Shown in pieces: positions 8,027 through 15,421 of a DNA stretch of 19,895 nucleotides (within the stretch, counting starts at the first letter, position 1; the number at the start of each line of letters is the position of its first letter). This DNA comes from CAADGY01 sp900696665 (lineage in GTDB: Bacteria; Acidobacteriota; Terriglobia; Bryobacterales; Bryobacteraceae). Location: assembly GCA_035063885.1 (NCBI GenBank), contig JAPSFM010000099.1:1-19895 (forward strand), in the 5' to 3' direction. A program made the translations under genes and the position numbers. The notes under the pieces were generated by a model that searched no databases, had not been told where the DNA came from, and saw nothing but the letters and a program-made list of their open reading frames with translations.

Positions 8027-9056
8027 GGCGGGCCTCCTCCGCGGCAATTTCATCGAGCATTACCGGACGGCCTTCTTCGTGCGACTTTCGGGCCGCCAGC
8101 GCCATTACCACGGGTATACGGCCATCAAGGCCCGTCACCGGTGTCTGCCTGTCGTGAACTATCGCTTCGACAAATGCCTGTAACTCGTTGGCGAAGCTTT
8201 CCGCGTAACGTTCCATAAAAAAATTCAGCGGCAGATCGCGCCGAACGGATTCTGCGGTGCTGATGACGGCGCGGTTCGGATAGCAGTTTTCCGTCGCGAT
8301 CGCACCCAGACTGCCCAGTACTTCCACTCGCTGATCGTAGCCATAAGGCGCTTGCCTGCAGTTGTCGATGGTGCCGATGACGCCATTCGCAAAGCGCAGC
8401 ACGATTACCGCGGTATCGACATCGCCGGCTTTTCCGATGTCGGGGTTGACTCTTACTCCCGCGGCGGCGTACACTTCCGTCACTTCGCTGCCAACGAGGA
8501 AACGCGCCATGTCGAAATCGTGAATCGTCATATCGAGGAACATGCCGCCGGATACCTTTATGTAAGCGAGCGGCGGCGGGCCGGGATCGCGGCTGACAAT
8601 ATGCAGCAGGTGCGGTGTGCCGATCTCACCGGTGGCAATGGACCTGCGCACGCGTACGAAGTTCGGATCGAAGCGCCGGTTGAATCCAATTTGCAATTTG
8701 ACGCCCGCTTTGTGCACAGCTTCCAACGCACGGTCGATCTTTTCGAGGCTGTGATCGATGGGTTTCTCGCAAAAGATATGCTTGCCGGCCTGCGCGGCTT
8801 CGATGATCAAATTGGCATGGGTGTTGGTGGAAGAGCAGATCATCACCGCATCGATAGCGGGATCCGCAAAAATTTCGGCCGTTCCAGCGGCGGCGCGTGG
8901 GATTCCACAACGCCGGGCAATCGCATCTGCCGCCCCGGCATCAATATCGCACACCGCGGTCAGAGCCGTTTCGGGAATGCGAAATGCGATCGTTTCGGCG
9001 TGCACTTTTCCGATGCGGCCGGCGCCGATCAAAGCGAAGTTCAATCGCTTCTTCAC
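8007..9056 (-). CDS. iolG: Inositol 2-dehydrogenase
   Basis: The 349-residue cytoplasmic Gfo/Idh/MocA oxidoreductase oxidises myo-inositol to 2-keto-myo-inositol with NAD+, the first step of the pathway. The Rossmann domain has GAGRIG (11-16). The family EKP motif is CEKP (96-99), with K98. The catalytic D-x3-H pair is D175/H179 in FLDMTIHD. These match Lys97, Asp172 and His176 of Bacillus subtilis IolG. Length is typical, and there is no signal peptide, unlike the GH109 paralogue at 5261. It starts at GTG with AGAGGG 5 nt upstream; the GTG overlaps the iolE stop (GTGA). The family is broad, so scyllo-inositol or another polyol could be the substrate, but the iolE/D/B context makes the assignment strong. 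Confidence 0.92.
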   Translation of the reverse strand: MKKRLNFALIGAGRIGKVHAETIAFRIPETALTAVCDIDAGAADAIARRCGIPRAAAGTAEIFADPAIDAVMICSSTNTHANLIIEAAQAGKHIFCEKPIDHSLEKIDRALEAVHKAGVKLQIGFNRRFDPNFVRVRRSIATGEIGTPHLLHIVSRDPGPPPLAYIKVSGGMFLDMTIHDFDMARFLVGSEVTEVYAAAGVRVNPDIGKAGDVDTAVIVLRFANGVIGTIDNCRQAPYGYDQRVEVLGSLGAIATENCYPNRAVISTAESVRRDLPLNFFMERYAESFANELQAFVEAIVHDRQTPVTGLDGRIPVVMALAARKSHEEGRPVMLDEIAAEEARLETITP

Positions 9057-10000
9057 AAGGCCCTCTCAATCGACCGGAGATACTCCCGGTTGCGCCGTGC
9101 GCTCTCTTTGGGTGCGCCCATTCCCGGCAGGACGTCCTGCTCAACCAACGTGTAACCCGTATAGCGATTCTTCTTTAACCACTGCAACACCGCCGGAAAA
9201 TTCACACCCCCCTGCCCAAGTTCGCAGAAGACGCCGTGCCGCAGCGCCTCGAAATAATCCCATCCCTTGATCCGCGCCTGCCGTGCTACTTCGGGCTGGC
9301 AGTCTTTCAGGTGAATGTAGAGGATCCGTTCTCTGTAACGCTCCAGACCCTGGAGGACATCGCAGTGCCCAGCACCCAAAGCGAAATGGCCGGTATCGAA
9401 AACAAGGCCTATCGCGCCCGGATCGGTGAGGTCGAGGAAGCGTGCGATCTCATCAGGCGTCTCCACGTACCCGGCGCAATGGTGATGGAACACCGTCCGC
9501 AAGCCGGTTTCTTCCAGCACCGCGCGGCCGGTGCGATTCGCCCCTTCGGCGAAGACACGCCACTCCTCCACACTCAGGCCCATTTCCTCGGTGATGCGTC
9601 CCGCGTTGCTGGTGCGCTCCGGAACCGTCCCGTTGTTATCGGCCAGAACGAGATAGGGCTTCGGCGCTGAGGAGACCGCCGCCAGAAGGCGGGCGGTCTT
9701 CAGTGCATTTGCGATTCCGGGGTCATGAGCAGCCGGGTCCTTCAAAGCAACCGGCACAAAGGCGCCGAGCATCACCAACCCGCGCTTGTCGAGTTCCGCC
9801 TTCAGGACGGAGGCATCCGTGGGCATGTAGCCCCAGTCGCCGAGCTCCGTACCGGTATAACCCGTTTCGGCGAGTTCGTCCAACATCCGATCGAAGGCGA
9901 TCTGTTCGCCTTTGGCTTCTTCGAACTCGAGAGTCCCCCATGAGCAGGGAGCATTCCCGACACGAAGGATTACCACGTTGCTCTCAACTGCCGTTGACAT
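9053..10000 (-). CDS. iolE: Inosose (2-keto-myo-inositol) dehydratase-like TIM-barrel protein
   Basis: The 315-residue xylose-isomerase-like TIM barrel probably removes water from 2-keto-myo-inositol to give 3D-trihydroxycyclohexane-1,2-dione. Blocks typical of IolE are present: FHHHCAGYVET (171-181), FDTGH (201-205), HLKD (230-233), GQGGVNFP (262-269) and LVEQD (285-289). Together they supply the Glu/Asp/His metal-binding set. The N-terminus reads VGNAPCSWG, a different subgroup from classical IolE (which begins with a GIAPIAW-like block), so IolI-type inosose isomerase activity is an alternative. No other dehydratase is in the operon, which favours the IolE role. GGAGG 6 nt before the ATG fixes the start. 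The ATG directly abuts the iolA stop (TAGATG), and the stop overlaps the iolG start. Confidence 0.82.
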   Translation of the reverse strand: MSTAVESNVVILRVGNAPCSWGTLEFEEAKGEQIAFDRMLDELAETGYTGTELGDWGYMPTDASVLKAELDKRGLVMLGAFVPVALKDPAAHDPGIANALKTARLLAAVSSAPKPYLVLADNNGTVPERTSNAGRITEEMGLSVEEWRVFAEGANRTGRAVLEETGLRTVFHHHCAGYVETPDEIARFLDLTDPGAIGLVFDTGHFALGAGHCDVLQGLERYRERILYIHLKDCQPEVARQARIKGWDYFEALRHGVFCELGQGGVNFPAVLQWLKKNRYTGYTLVEQDVLPGMGAPKESARRNREYLRSIERAL

Positions 10001-11491
10001 CTAAAACCTCCGGCTCCACTCCTTCGGCCAGCGTTCGATGACGACCTTCTCGCCGGTATAGAACTCGACAGCGTCGCGTCCCTGTGCGTGAAGGACGCCG
10101 AAAAAGCTGCCCTTCCAGCCACTGAACGGAAAATACGCCATCGGTGCGGCCACTCCGATATTCACGCCCACGTTGCCCGTGGGAATCTGATTGCGGAATT
10201 TGCGCGCCGCGGCACCGCTTGTGGTGAAGATCGACGAGGCGTTGCCGTAAGAGTTCCGCGCAATGATTTCCATTGCTTCGTCCACACCCGAAGCATGAAT
10301 GACGCTGAGGACCGGCCCGAAGATCTCTGTTTCCATCAGACTGCTTGCCGCCGGCACACCGTCGAGTACCGTCGGGCCAACAAAGTTGCCGCGAGGCCAT
10401 CCGCTAAGGCTTATGTCACGGCCGTCGAGAATGGGTCGTGCGCCGTCGGAGGCGCCCTGTGTGATCAGACTCCGTATGCGTTCACGGCTGGTGGACGTGA
10501 TGACGGGACCCATCTGCACGCCGTCTTCGAGTCCGGAGCCCACCTTCAGGGCGGCAGCGGTTTCCGTAATGGATTTCGGGAACCATTCACCTGCCTCTCC
10601 GACAGTCACCGCCACGGAAACGGCTAAACACCGCTGCCCGGCGCAGCCGTATGCGCTGTCGGCGATGATTCGCGTAGTTGTTTCCCGGTCGGCATCTGGA
10701 AGAACGACGACGTGATTCTTCGCTCCTCCCTGGCACTGCACACGTTTGCCGGCGGCCGACGCCCGCGAGTAAATGTAGCGCGCCACGGCCGTCGATCCCA
10801 CGAAGCTTACCGCCTGTACGGAGGGATGATCGAGCAGGGCGTCTACCGCATTCTTCCCCCCGTTGACGATGTTCACAACTCCCTTGGGAAGACCTGTCTG
10901 CTCGATCAGTTCGGTGATACGGATCATGCTGAAGGGCACGCGCTCGGACGGCTTCAGCACGAACGTATTCCCGCAGGCGATTGCGTATGGCAGAAACCAC
11001 AGCGGGATCATCGCCGGAAAATTGAAGGGTGTGATCGCGGCAACGACGCCCAGCGGCTGGCGGAACATCGACTCATCGATGCCGGTTGCGACGTCCTCCA
11101 GGTTGTAGCCCTGCATCAGGATGGGGATGCCGCACGCTACCTCCACGTTCTCTATGCCGCGCCGCAACTCCCCGCGAGCTTCGGACAAGGTTTTGCCGTT
11201 TTCGGTTGTAGTAATGCGGGCGATCTCTTCGAAGTGGTCTTCAAGAAGCTGTTTGAGGCGAAACAGGTACTGAATCCTGTCGGCGGGGGGAGTCAAGCGC
11301 CATTCCGGAAACGCGGCCGATGCGGCCTTGACGGCGGCATCGGCATCCTGTGCCGAACCGGCGGGTGCGCGGGCGATCACATCTCCCGTGGCCGGATTCA
11401 GCACCTCCGTCGCCGCATCGGAGGACGGCCGCCGCCAGGCCCCTCCTATGTAATCCAGTACCTCGCCACGAAGTTCATTTGTTCCAGTCAT
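10001..11491 (-). CDS. iolA: Methylmalonate-semialdehyde/malonate-semialdehyde dehydrogenase (CoA-acylating)
   Basis: The 496-residue aldehyde dehydrogenase converts malonic semialdehyde, CoA and NAD+ to acetyl-CoA, CO2 and NADH, the last step of inositol breakdown. The same enzyme type (MmsA) serves valine catabolism. Seen here: ITPFNFP near residue 155, the NAD-site block SFVGST, the QGGAKNH block that replaces the ELGGK of hydrolytic aldehyde dehydrogenases (the general-base Glu is absent, as usual for CoA-acylating members), and the catalytic cysteine C288 in GQRCLA, in line with Cys287 of B. subtilis IolA. I prefer the ATG at 11491, 4 nt after the iolD stop. A GTG five codons upstream (11506) would overlap iolD by 11 nt and has no ribosome site. 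Confidence 0.92.
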   Translation of the reverse strand: MTGTNELRGEVLDYIGGAWRRPSSDAATEVLNPATGDVIARAPAGSAQDADAAVKAASAAFPEWRLTPPADRIQYLFRLKQLLEDHFEEIARITTTENGKTLSEARGELRRGIENVEVACGIPILMQGYNLEDVATGIDESMFRQPLGVVAAITPFNFPAMIPLWFLPYAIACGNTFVLKPSERVPFSMIRITELIEQTGLPKGVVNIVNGGKNAVDALLDHPSVQAVSFVGSTAVARYIYSRASAAGKRVQCQGGAKNHVVVLPDADRETTTRIIADSAYGCAGQRCLAVSVAVTVGEAGEWFPKSITETAAALKVGSGLEDGVQMGPVITSTSRERIRSLITQGASDGARPILDGRDISLSGWPRGNFVGPTVLDGVPAASSLMETEIFGPVLSVIHASGVDEAMEIIARNSYGNASSIFTTSGAAARKFRNQIPTGNVGVNIGVAAPMAYFPFSGWKGSFFGVLHAQGRDAVEFYTGEKVVIERWPKEWSRRF

Positions 11492-11495
11492 TGTT

Positions 11496-13373
11496 CTATC
11501 TTGCACCAGCAGCCACTTCGTGATGCCGCTCCTTCTTCAACGCTTCTTCGTAGGCGGCGCGGGCGGCCCGGATGCTCTCGATCCCGGAAACCTCCGAGAT
11601 GGGCACGTCCCACCAGGACTCGTAACCGGGAACGCGCATCTCCTTATCCACCTCGATCACCACCGCCGTGGTGTGTTCGTCGCGCTTCATTGCTTCGAGT
11701 GCGCTCTCAAGCTCTTCGTGCGTGCGGGCCCGGACAGTACGCGCACCGAGTCCTTGGCACAGCGCGACAAAGTCGACGGGCACGTGCGCTCCATCGAGCT
11801 GGCCGGATTTCGTTCTGTGCCGGTAATCCGTACCAAAGCCGTGTGAGCCGATCGCCTGAGACAGTCCGCCGATGCTCGAGAAACCGTGGTTATCGAGCAC
11901 GACGATATTGAGCTTGTACCCTTCCTGAACGGAGGTGGCGATCTCGGACGACATCATGAGAAACGAGCCGTCGCCGACCATAACGTAGACTTCCCGGGAC
12001 GGGTCCGCCATCTTCACCCCGAGTCCGCCGGCGATTTCGTAACCCATGCACGAGTAGCCGTACTCGAGGTGATAACCACGCGGCTGGCGCGTCCGCCAGA
12101 GCTTATGCAGATCGCCGGGCAGGCTGCCCGCTGCACAAACGACGATATCCTGGGGCCGCGACAAGCGGTTTACTATCCCTATGACTTCGCCTTGGCTGAG
12201 GGGCGGGCCGTGCCGCAAGCCGTAAATCCGGTCGGTCTCTCTTTCCCAGCGGTCTTTCCATTGCGGAATGCACTTCGCAAAATTGTCCTTCACGCGGTAT
12301 CCGTCCAGTGCGGCGCCAAGTGCTTCCAGCGTGACGCGAGCGTCGGCAACCAGGGGGAGGCCGGCGTGTTTGAACGCGTCAAGCTCCGCGACATTAATGT
12401 TGATGAATTGCACGCCCGGATTCTGGAAGGCTGTCTTGGACGCGGTGGTGAAGTCGCTGAGCCGCGTGCCAACGGCGATCACCAGGTCGGCATCGCGCGC
12501 AGCGATATTGGCGCCGGGCGTTCCCGTAACGCCTATGGCGCCCAGGTTCCGCGGATGATCAAATGGCAGCGATCCTTTCCCGGCCTGTGTTTCTCCCACA
12601 GGGATGCCGGTTTGTCCCGCGAATTGCGCCAGGGCTTCTGTCGCCTCGCTGTATAGTATGCCGCCGCCCGCGACGATGAGCGGCCGCTTTGCGGACCGGA
12701 TTCTCTCCGCGGCTCGCGCAAGTATCGCCCGGTCCGGTTCTGCGCGCGGGATATGCCACACGCGCTTCTCGAACATCTCTTCGGGGTAATCCCACGCCTC
12801 CGACTGAACGTCCTGTGGCAGCGCGAGAGTTACCGCGCCGGTCTGCGCCGGGGAAGTGAGTACCCGCATTGCTTCGACCACAGAACAAATCAGTTGGTCC
12901 GGACGGTTGATACGGTCCCAGTAACGCGATACGGGCTTGAAAGCATCGTTCACCGAAACATCCTGGCTATGCTCGGATTCGAGTTGCTGCAACACGGGAG
13001 CCACATTCCGCCGCGCGAACAGGTCGCCCGGCAGCAGCAGTACCGGGATGCGATTGATGGTGGCCGCCGCGGCTCCGGTGATCATGTTCGTGGCGCCAGG
13101 ACCTATCGATGAGATACAGGCAAACGTTCCGAGCCGGTTTCTGGTTTTTGCAAACGCGGTCGCGATGTGCACCGACGCCTGTTCGTTCTTCGACTGGTAG
13201 TAACGAAAATCCGGATTCTCCTGAAGCGCCTGGCCCAGGCCCGCAATGCAGCCATGGCCGAAAATACCCCAGGCGCCGTGAAAAAACAGATGCTCCTGCC
13301 CGTCGCGCTCCACGTACTGGTTTTTCAAAAATCGGACCAGCGCCTGGGCCATGGTTAATCGTTGTGTTCGCAT
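11496..13373 (-). CDS. iolD: 3D-(3,5/4)-trihydroxycyclohexane-1,2-dione hydrolase (ThDP-dependent)
   Basis: The 625-residue enzyme opens the ring of the IolE product to give 5-deoxy-D-glucuronate. It has the three-domain layout of thiamine-diphosphate enzymes. The N-terminal Pyr domain carries the cofactor-activating glutamate E64 in SKNEQAS, with SSIGPGATNM after it. The central domain includes IVAGGGI. The C-terminal PP domain has the Mg/ThDP motif from GDGS (467-470) to LDNHG (N495). The frame is open upstream to 13517, but that part overlaps iolB antiparallel to nothing known and is low-complexity. The ATG at 13373 gives the normal IolD length and has GAGGT about 9 nt upstream, 19 bp after the iolB stop. 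The family assignment over other ThDP enzymes rests on length, motifs and operon. Confidence 0.93.
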   Translation of the reverse strand: MRTQRLTMAQALVRFLKNQYVERDGQEHLFFHGAWGIFGHGCIAGLGQALQENPDFRYYQSKNEQASVHIATAFAKTRNRLGTFACISSIGPGATNMITGAAAATINRIPVLLLPGDLFARRNVAPVLQQLESEHSQDVSVNDAFKPVSRYWDRINRPDQLICSVVEAMRVLTSPAQTGAVTLALPQDVQSEAWDYPEEMFEKRVWHIPRAEPDRAILARAAERIRSAKRPLIVAGGGILYSEATEALAQFAGQTGIPVGETQAGKGSLPFDHPRNLGAIGVTGTPGANIAARDADLVIAVGTRLSDFTTASKTAFQNPGVQFININVAELDAFKHAGLPLVADARVTLEALGAALDGYRVKDNFAKCIPQWKDRWERETDRIYGLRHGPPLSQGEVIGIVNRLSRPQDIVVCAAGSLPGDLHKLWRTRQPRGYHLEYGYSCMGYEIAGGLGVKMADPSREVYVMVGDGSFLMMSSEIATSVQEGYKLNIVVLDNHGFSSIGGLSQAIGSHGFGTDYRHRTKSGQLDGAHVPVDFVALCQGLGARTVRARTHEELESALEAMKRDEHTTAVVIEVDKEMRVPGYESWWDVPISEVSGIESIRAARAAYEEALKKERHHEVAAGAR

Positions 13374-13392
13374 CCGTTGAGACCTCGAAAGC

Positions 13393-14217
13393 TCAGTTTT
13401 CCATTTCCATTGTGACCAGCGGCACGCGTGGGTCTTTGTCTCGCCACGTGTCCCGGACCCAGATGTAGTCGGGATCGTCCGAGGCGGCCATCGACCGCGC
13501 GGAACCCGCCAGGGCATTCAAATAGTAAACGTTGTAACCGTGCGCGGCGACCACCGGATGGTAACCTTCCGGAACCAGCACCATCTCGCCATCACGAACT
13601 GTGAGGGTCTCATCCAGCCGCCGGTCGGGCGTATAGACTTTCTGGATGGCATAGCCCTCGGGACGATCGACGCGGTAATAGTAGATCTCTTCCAGGTCAA
13701 CCTCTCCGGGTGGATTGTGGACGTCGTGCTTGTGCGGAGGATAGCTCGACCAGTTTCCGCCGGGCGTGTATACCTCGACAACCAGCAAGCGGTGTGCCGG
13801 AAACTCGGGCCGGATGATTTTGTTAATCTGCCGTGTTGCGTTCCCGCCTCCGCGAATCTCCACTTCTGTCTCGGCCGGTGTTATGAGTGTGGGCGGATGA
13901 TACTCTTCCGCTCTCGAATAGCAGAATGCGAGATCGCATTCCGTATCGGCTACTACGGTATAGCGTGTCGCCACCGGCAGATACAGTGCGTAAGGCATTC
14001 CCGCGAACACGTTCGGCCGCCGCCCGATGCCGGTCCAGTCACCACGAGATGAAGCGACCGAGCACGTTCCGCCCAGCAGTACGAGGCCCAGTTCGCGGTC
14101 CGCCGTGTCCGCTTCTATGCGCTCGCCCGGTTTCAGCCTGCGGTTGCTGAAGGCGAGGAACTGAAAGCCATGCGTTTCCGCTTGCGTCCCGTTTTGGGGG
14201 CGTACGAGCAGTTGCAT
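13393..14217 (-). CDS. iolB: 5-deoxy-glucuronate isomerase
   Basis: The 274-residue bicupin isomerises 5-deoxy-D-glucuronate to 5-dehydro-2-deoxy-D-gluconate. The C-terminal cupin has the diagnostic metal-site block SSYPPHKHD (H162, H164), then LEEIYYYRVDRPEGYAIQKVY with E177, and VPEGYHPVVAAHGYNVYYLN with H220. These make the IolB call secure. The N-terminal half is the usual degenerate cupin. Length is typical. The ATG has AAGGAG about 9 nt upstream, and the first 85 nt overlap the end of the lacI-type gene in another frame, so the two are probably translationally coupled. Confidence 0.93.
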   Translation of the reverse strand: MQLLVRPQNGTQAETHGFQFLAFSNRRLKPGERIEADTADRELGLVLLGGTCSVASSRGDWTGIGRRPNVFAGMPYALYLPVATRYTVVADTECDLAFCYSRAEEYHPPTLITPAETEVEIRGGGNATRQINKIIRPEFPAHRLLVVEVYTPGGNWSSYPPHKHDVHNPPGEVDLEEIYYYRVDRPEGYAIQKVYTPDRRLDETLTVRDGEMVLVPEGYHPVVAAHGYNVYYLNALAGSARSMAASDDPDYIWVRDTWRDKDPRVPLVTMEMEN

Positions 14218-15242
14218 TCGGTCTTCTCCTTGGGAGGCGCAGTGGACTGACGTACGATGAGCTTGCCGGTGACCTTAATGTCCTGTTCAGCATCCACACC
14301 GGCGATCAGCTTTAATAGAACCTGTATCGCTAGGCGGCCCATATCATATTTGGGCTGGCGCACGGTCGTAAGCGGAGGGTCGACATACAGCGCCAGCGGC
14401 AGATCGTCAAAGCCCACCAGCGAAATGTCGTCCGGAACCTTGTGCCCGTGCGTCCGGATTGCCTTCAGTGCGCCGATAGCGGTCATGTCGTTGTAGCAGA
14501 ATACAGCGGTGGGCCGCTCGGACGCAGCCAGCAGCCGCTCCATCGCGGTGCTTCCACCTTCAGCTTTGCCGTCGCCATGAACCACGAGATCCGGTTGAAA
14601 GGGAATATCGGCCTCATCCAGGGCCGACCGGTAGCCGCTGAAACGTTCCGAGTCCGAGCTGTATCCGAAGCGGTCTCCGATGTAAGCGATGCGCCGGTGC
14701 CCGAGTTCGACAAGCAGGTTCACCGCACTGCGGCTTGCCTCGAAGTTCTCTATCATCACGGAGTGTGCGAAGTGGCTGGGATGCTGGTTGTTCAGCAGCA
14801 CGATCGGGATCGCCATTTGCTCAAGTAGAGAACCGTACAGTGCACCTACACGCGATGCGGTTACTACGATGCCATCGACGCGGCGGTCTTCAAACGAATG
14901 CACAACCTTGAGTTCGCGTGACGGGTCGGCATTGCAGTTGGCAAGAAAAACGGAGTAGTTGTGTGCAATCGCTTCGCTTTCGATTCCACTGACGACTTCG
15001 GCTACGAACGGATCGGCAATACTGGTTACGACGACGCCAATGGTACTGCTCCGGCTAGTAGCAAGACTGCGCGCGATGGCGCTGGTTCTGAATCCGTTCT
15101 CCGCTGCAATGCGGCGAATCTTCTCGGCCGTTTCCGGATTCACCAGCGGGCTGTCGCGTAGTGCCCGCGATACGGTGGAATGCGAAACGCGCGCAATGCG
15201 AGCGATGTCTTTGATGGAAGCCGGCTTGTTCGCGTTCCTCAC
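14133..15242 (-). CDS. LacI-family transcriptional regulator of the inositol cluster
   Basis: The 369-residue regulator has an N-terminal HTH (SIKDIARIARVSHSTVSRAL, residues 9-28) and the hinge SAIARSLATS, whose leucine normally inserts at the central CG of the operator. A periplasmic-binding-protein-like effector domain (~67-330) follows. It probably represses both the iol operon and the divergent transaldolase gene through the two CACGTG-centred sites, with inositol or a pathway intermediate as inducer (inference). B. subtilis IolR is a DeoR-type protein, so this is a different regulator type. It starts at GTG. LacI proteins normally end near RQST; here about 35 extra residues follow, including TGRKRKRM, read in another frame over the start of iolB. 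It is the first gene of the operon and so autoregulated. Confidence 0.9.
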   Translation of the reverse strand: MRNANKPASIKDIARIARVSHSTVSRALRDSPLVNPETAEKIRRIAAENGFRTSAIARSLATSRSSTIGVVVTSIADPFVAEVVSGIESEAIAHNYSVFLANCNADPSRELKVVHSFEDRRVDGIVVTASRVGALYGSLLEQMAIPIVLLNNQHPSHFAHSVMIENFEASRSAVNLLVELGHRRIAYIGDRFGYSSDSERFSGYRSALDEADIPFQPDLVVHGDGKAEGGSTAMERLLAASERPTAVFCYNDMTAIGALKAIRTHGHKVPDDISLVGFDDLPLALYVDPPLTTVRQPKYDMGRLAIQVLLKLIAGVDAEQDIKVTGKLIVRQSTAPPKEKTECNCSYAPKTGRKRKRMAFSSSPSATAG

Positions 15243-15270
15243 GGAAGTAGTTGCCTCTGTTGGCGCCGTT

Positions 15271-15285
15271 TGAACACGTGTGCAT
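15271..15285. promoter_or_regulatory. Probable LacI-type operator 1 (iol operon side)
   Basis: TGAACACGTGTGCAT is a near-palindrome around a central CG, as LacI-family sites are. It matches operator 2, read on the opposite strand, at 14 of 15 positions. It begins about 4 nt downstream of the minus-strand -10 box and covers the predicted transcription start of the regulator-iol operon, a classic repression position. Confidence 0.7.
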
Positions 15286-15289
15286 TACG

Positions 15290-15318
15290 ATTCTATTCGG
15301 CCTTGGCCGGCTTGTAAA
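15290..15318 (-). promoter_or_regulatory. Predicted sigma70-type promoter of the iol operon
   Basis: On the minus strand, TTTACA (15313-15318) is followed after exactly 17 bp by TAGAAT (15290-15295). Transcription would start near 15283, inside operator 1, and leave a leader of about 40 nt before the GTG of the regulator gene. Confidence 0.6.
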
Positions 15319-15351
15319 GCAGATTTTCAGCAAAATTGACAATTTTGGGCC

Positions 15352-15380
15352 TTGACGGAAGGGGCGTCTGGGGCTACGAT
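15352..15380 (+). promoter_or_regulatory. Predicted sigma70-type promoter of the transaldolase gene
   Basis: TTGACG (15352-15357), a 17-bp spacer and TACGAT (15375-15380) form a good consensus promoter. The predicted start, around 15386-15388, lies inside operator 2. The geometry mirrors that of the divergent iol promoter. Confidence 0.62.
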
Positions 15381-15382
15381 TT

Positions 15383-15397
15383 ATGCACACGTGCTCA
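15383..15397. promoter_or_regulatory. Probable LacI-type operator 2 (transaldolase side)
   Basis: ATGCACACGTGCTCA is the inverted near-copy of operator 1. Its centre is 113 bp from the centre of operator 1, close to eleven helical turns, so a tetrameric or paired repressor could loop the region. It overlaps the predicted transcription start, which argues that the ATG at 15383 is not a start codon. Confidence 0.7.
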
Positions 15398-15421
15398 TTT
15401 CAATTCTGGTCGGATGCCGCC

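Noticed and set aside
10712..11911. Plus-strand frame (399 codons) opposite iolA and iolD
   Set aside because: It spans the antisense of two well-supported genes and has an arginine/proline-rich, low-complexity translation.
13440..13450. Other CACGTG hexamers inside coding sequence (for example near 2306, 3555, 3783, 5697, 11780 and 13444)
   Set aside because: They lack the flanking TGA/TGCA arms of the two operators and lie within genes.
13374..13517. Upstream extension of iolD to the ATG at 13517
   Set aside because: It would overlap the end of iolB by 125 nt, has no homology-like sequence, and makes the protein longer than known IolD; the ATG at 13373 has a ribosome site.
15383..15421. 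Alternative transaldolase start at the ATG at 15383
   Set aside because: This ATG lies inside operator 2, 3 nt after the -10 box and before the expected transcription start.
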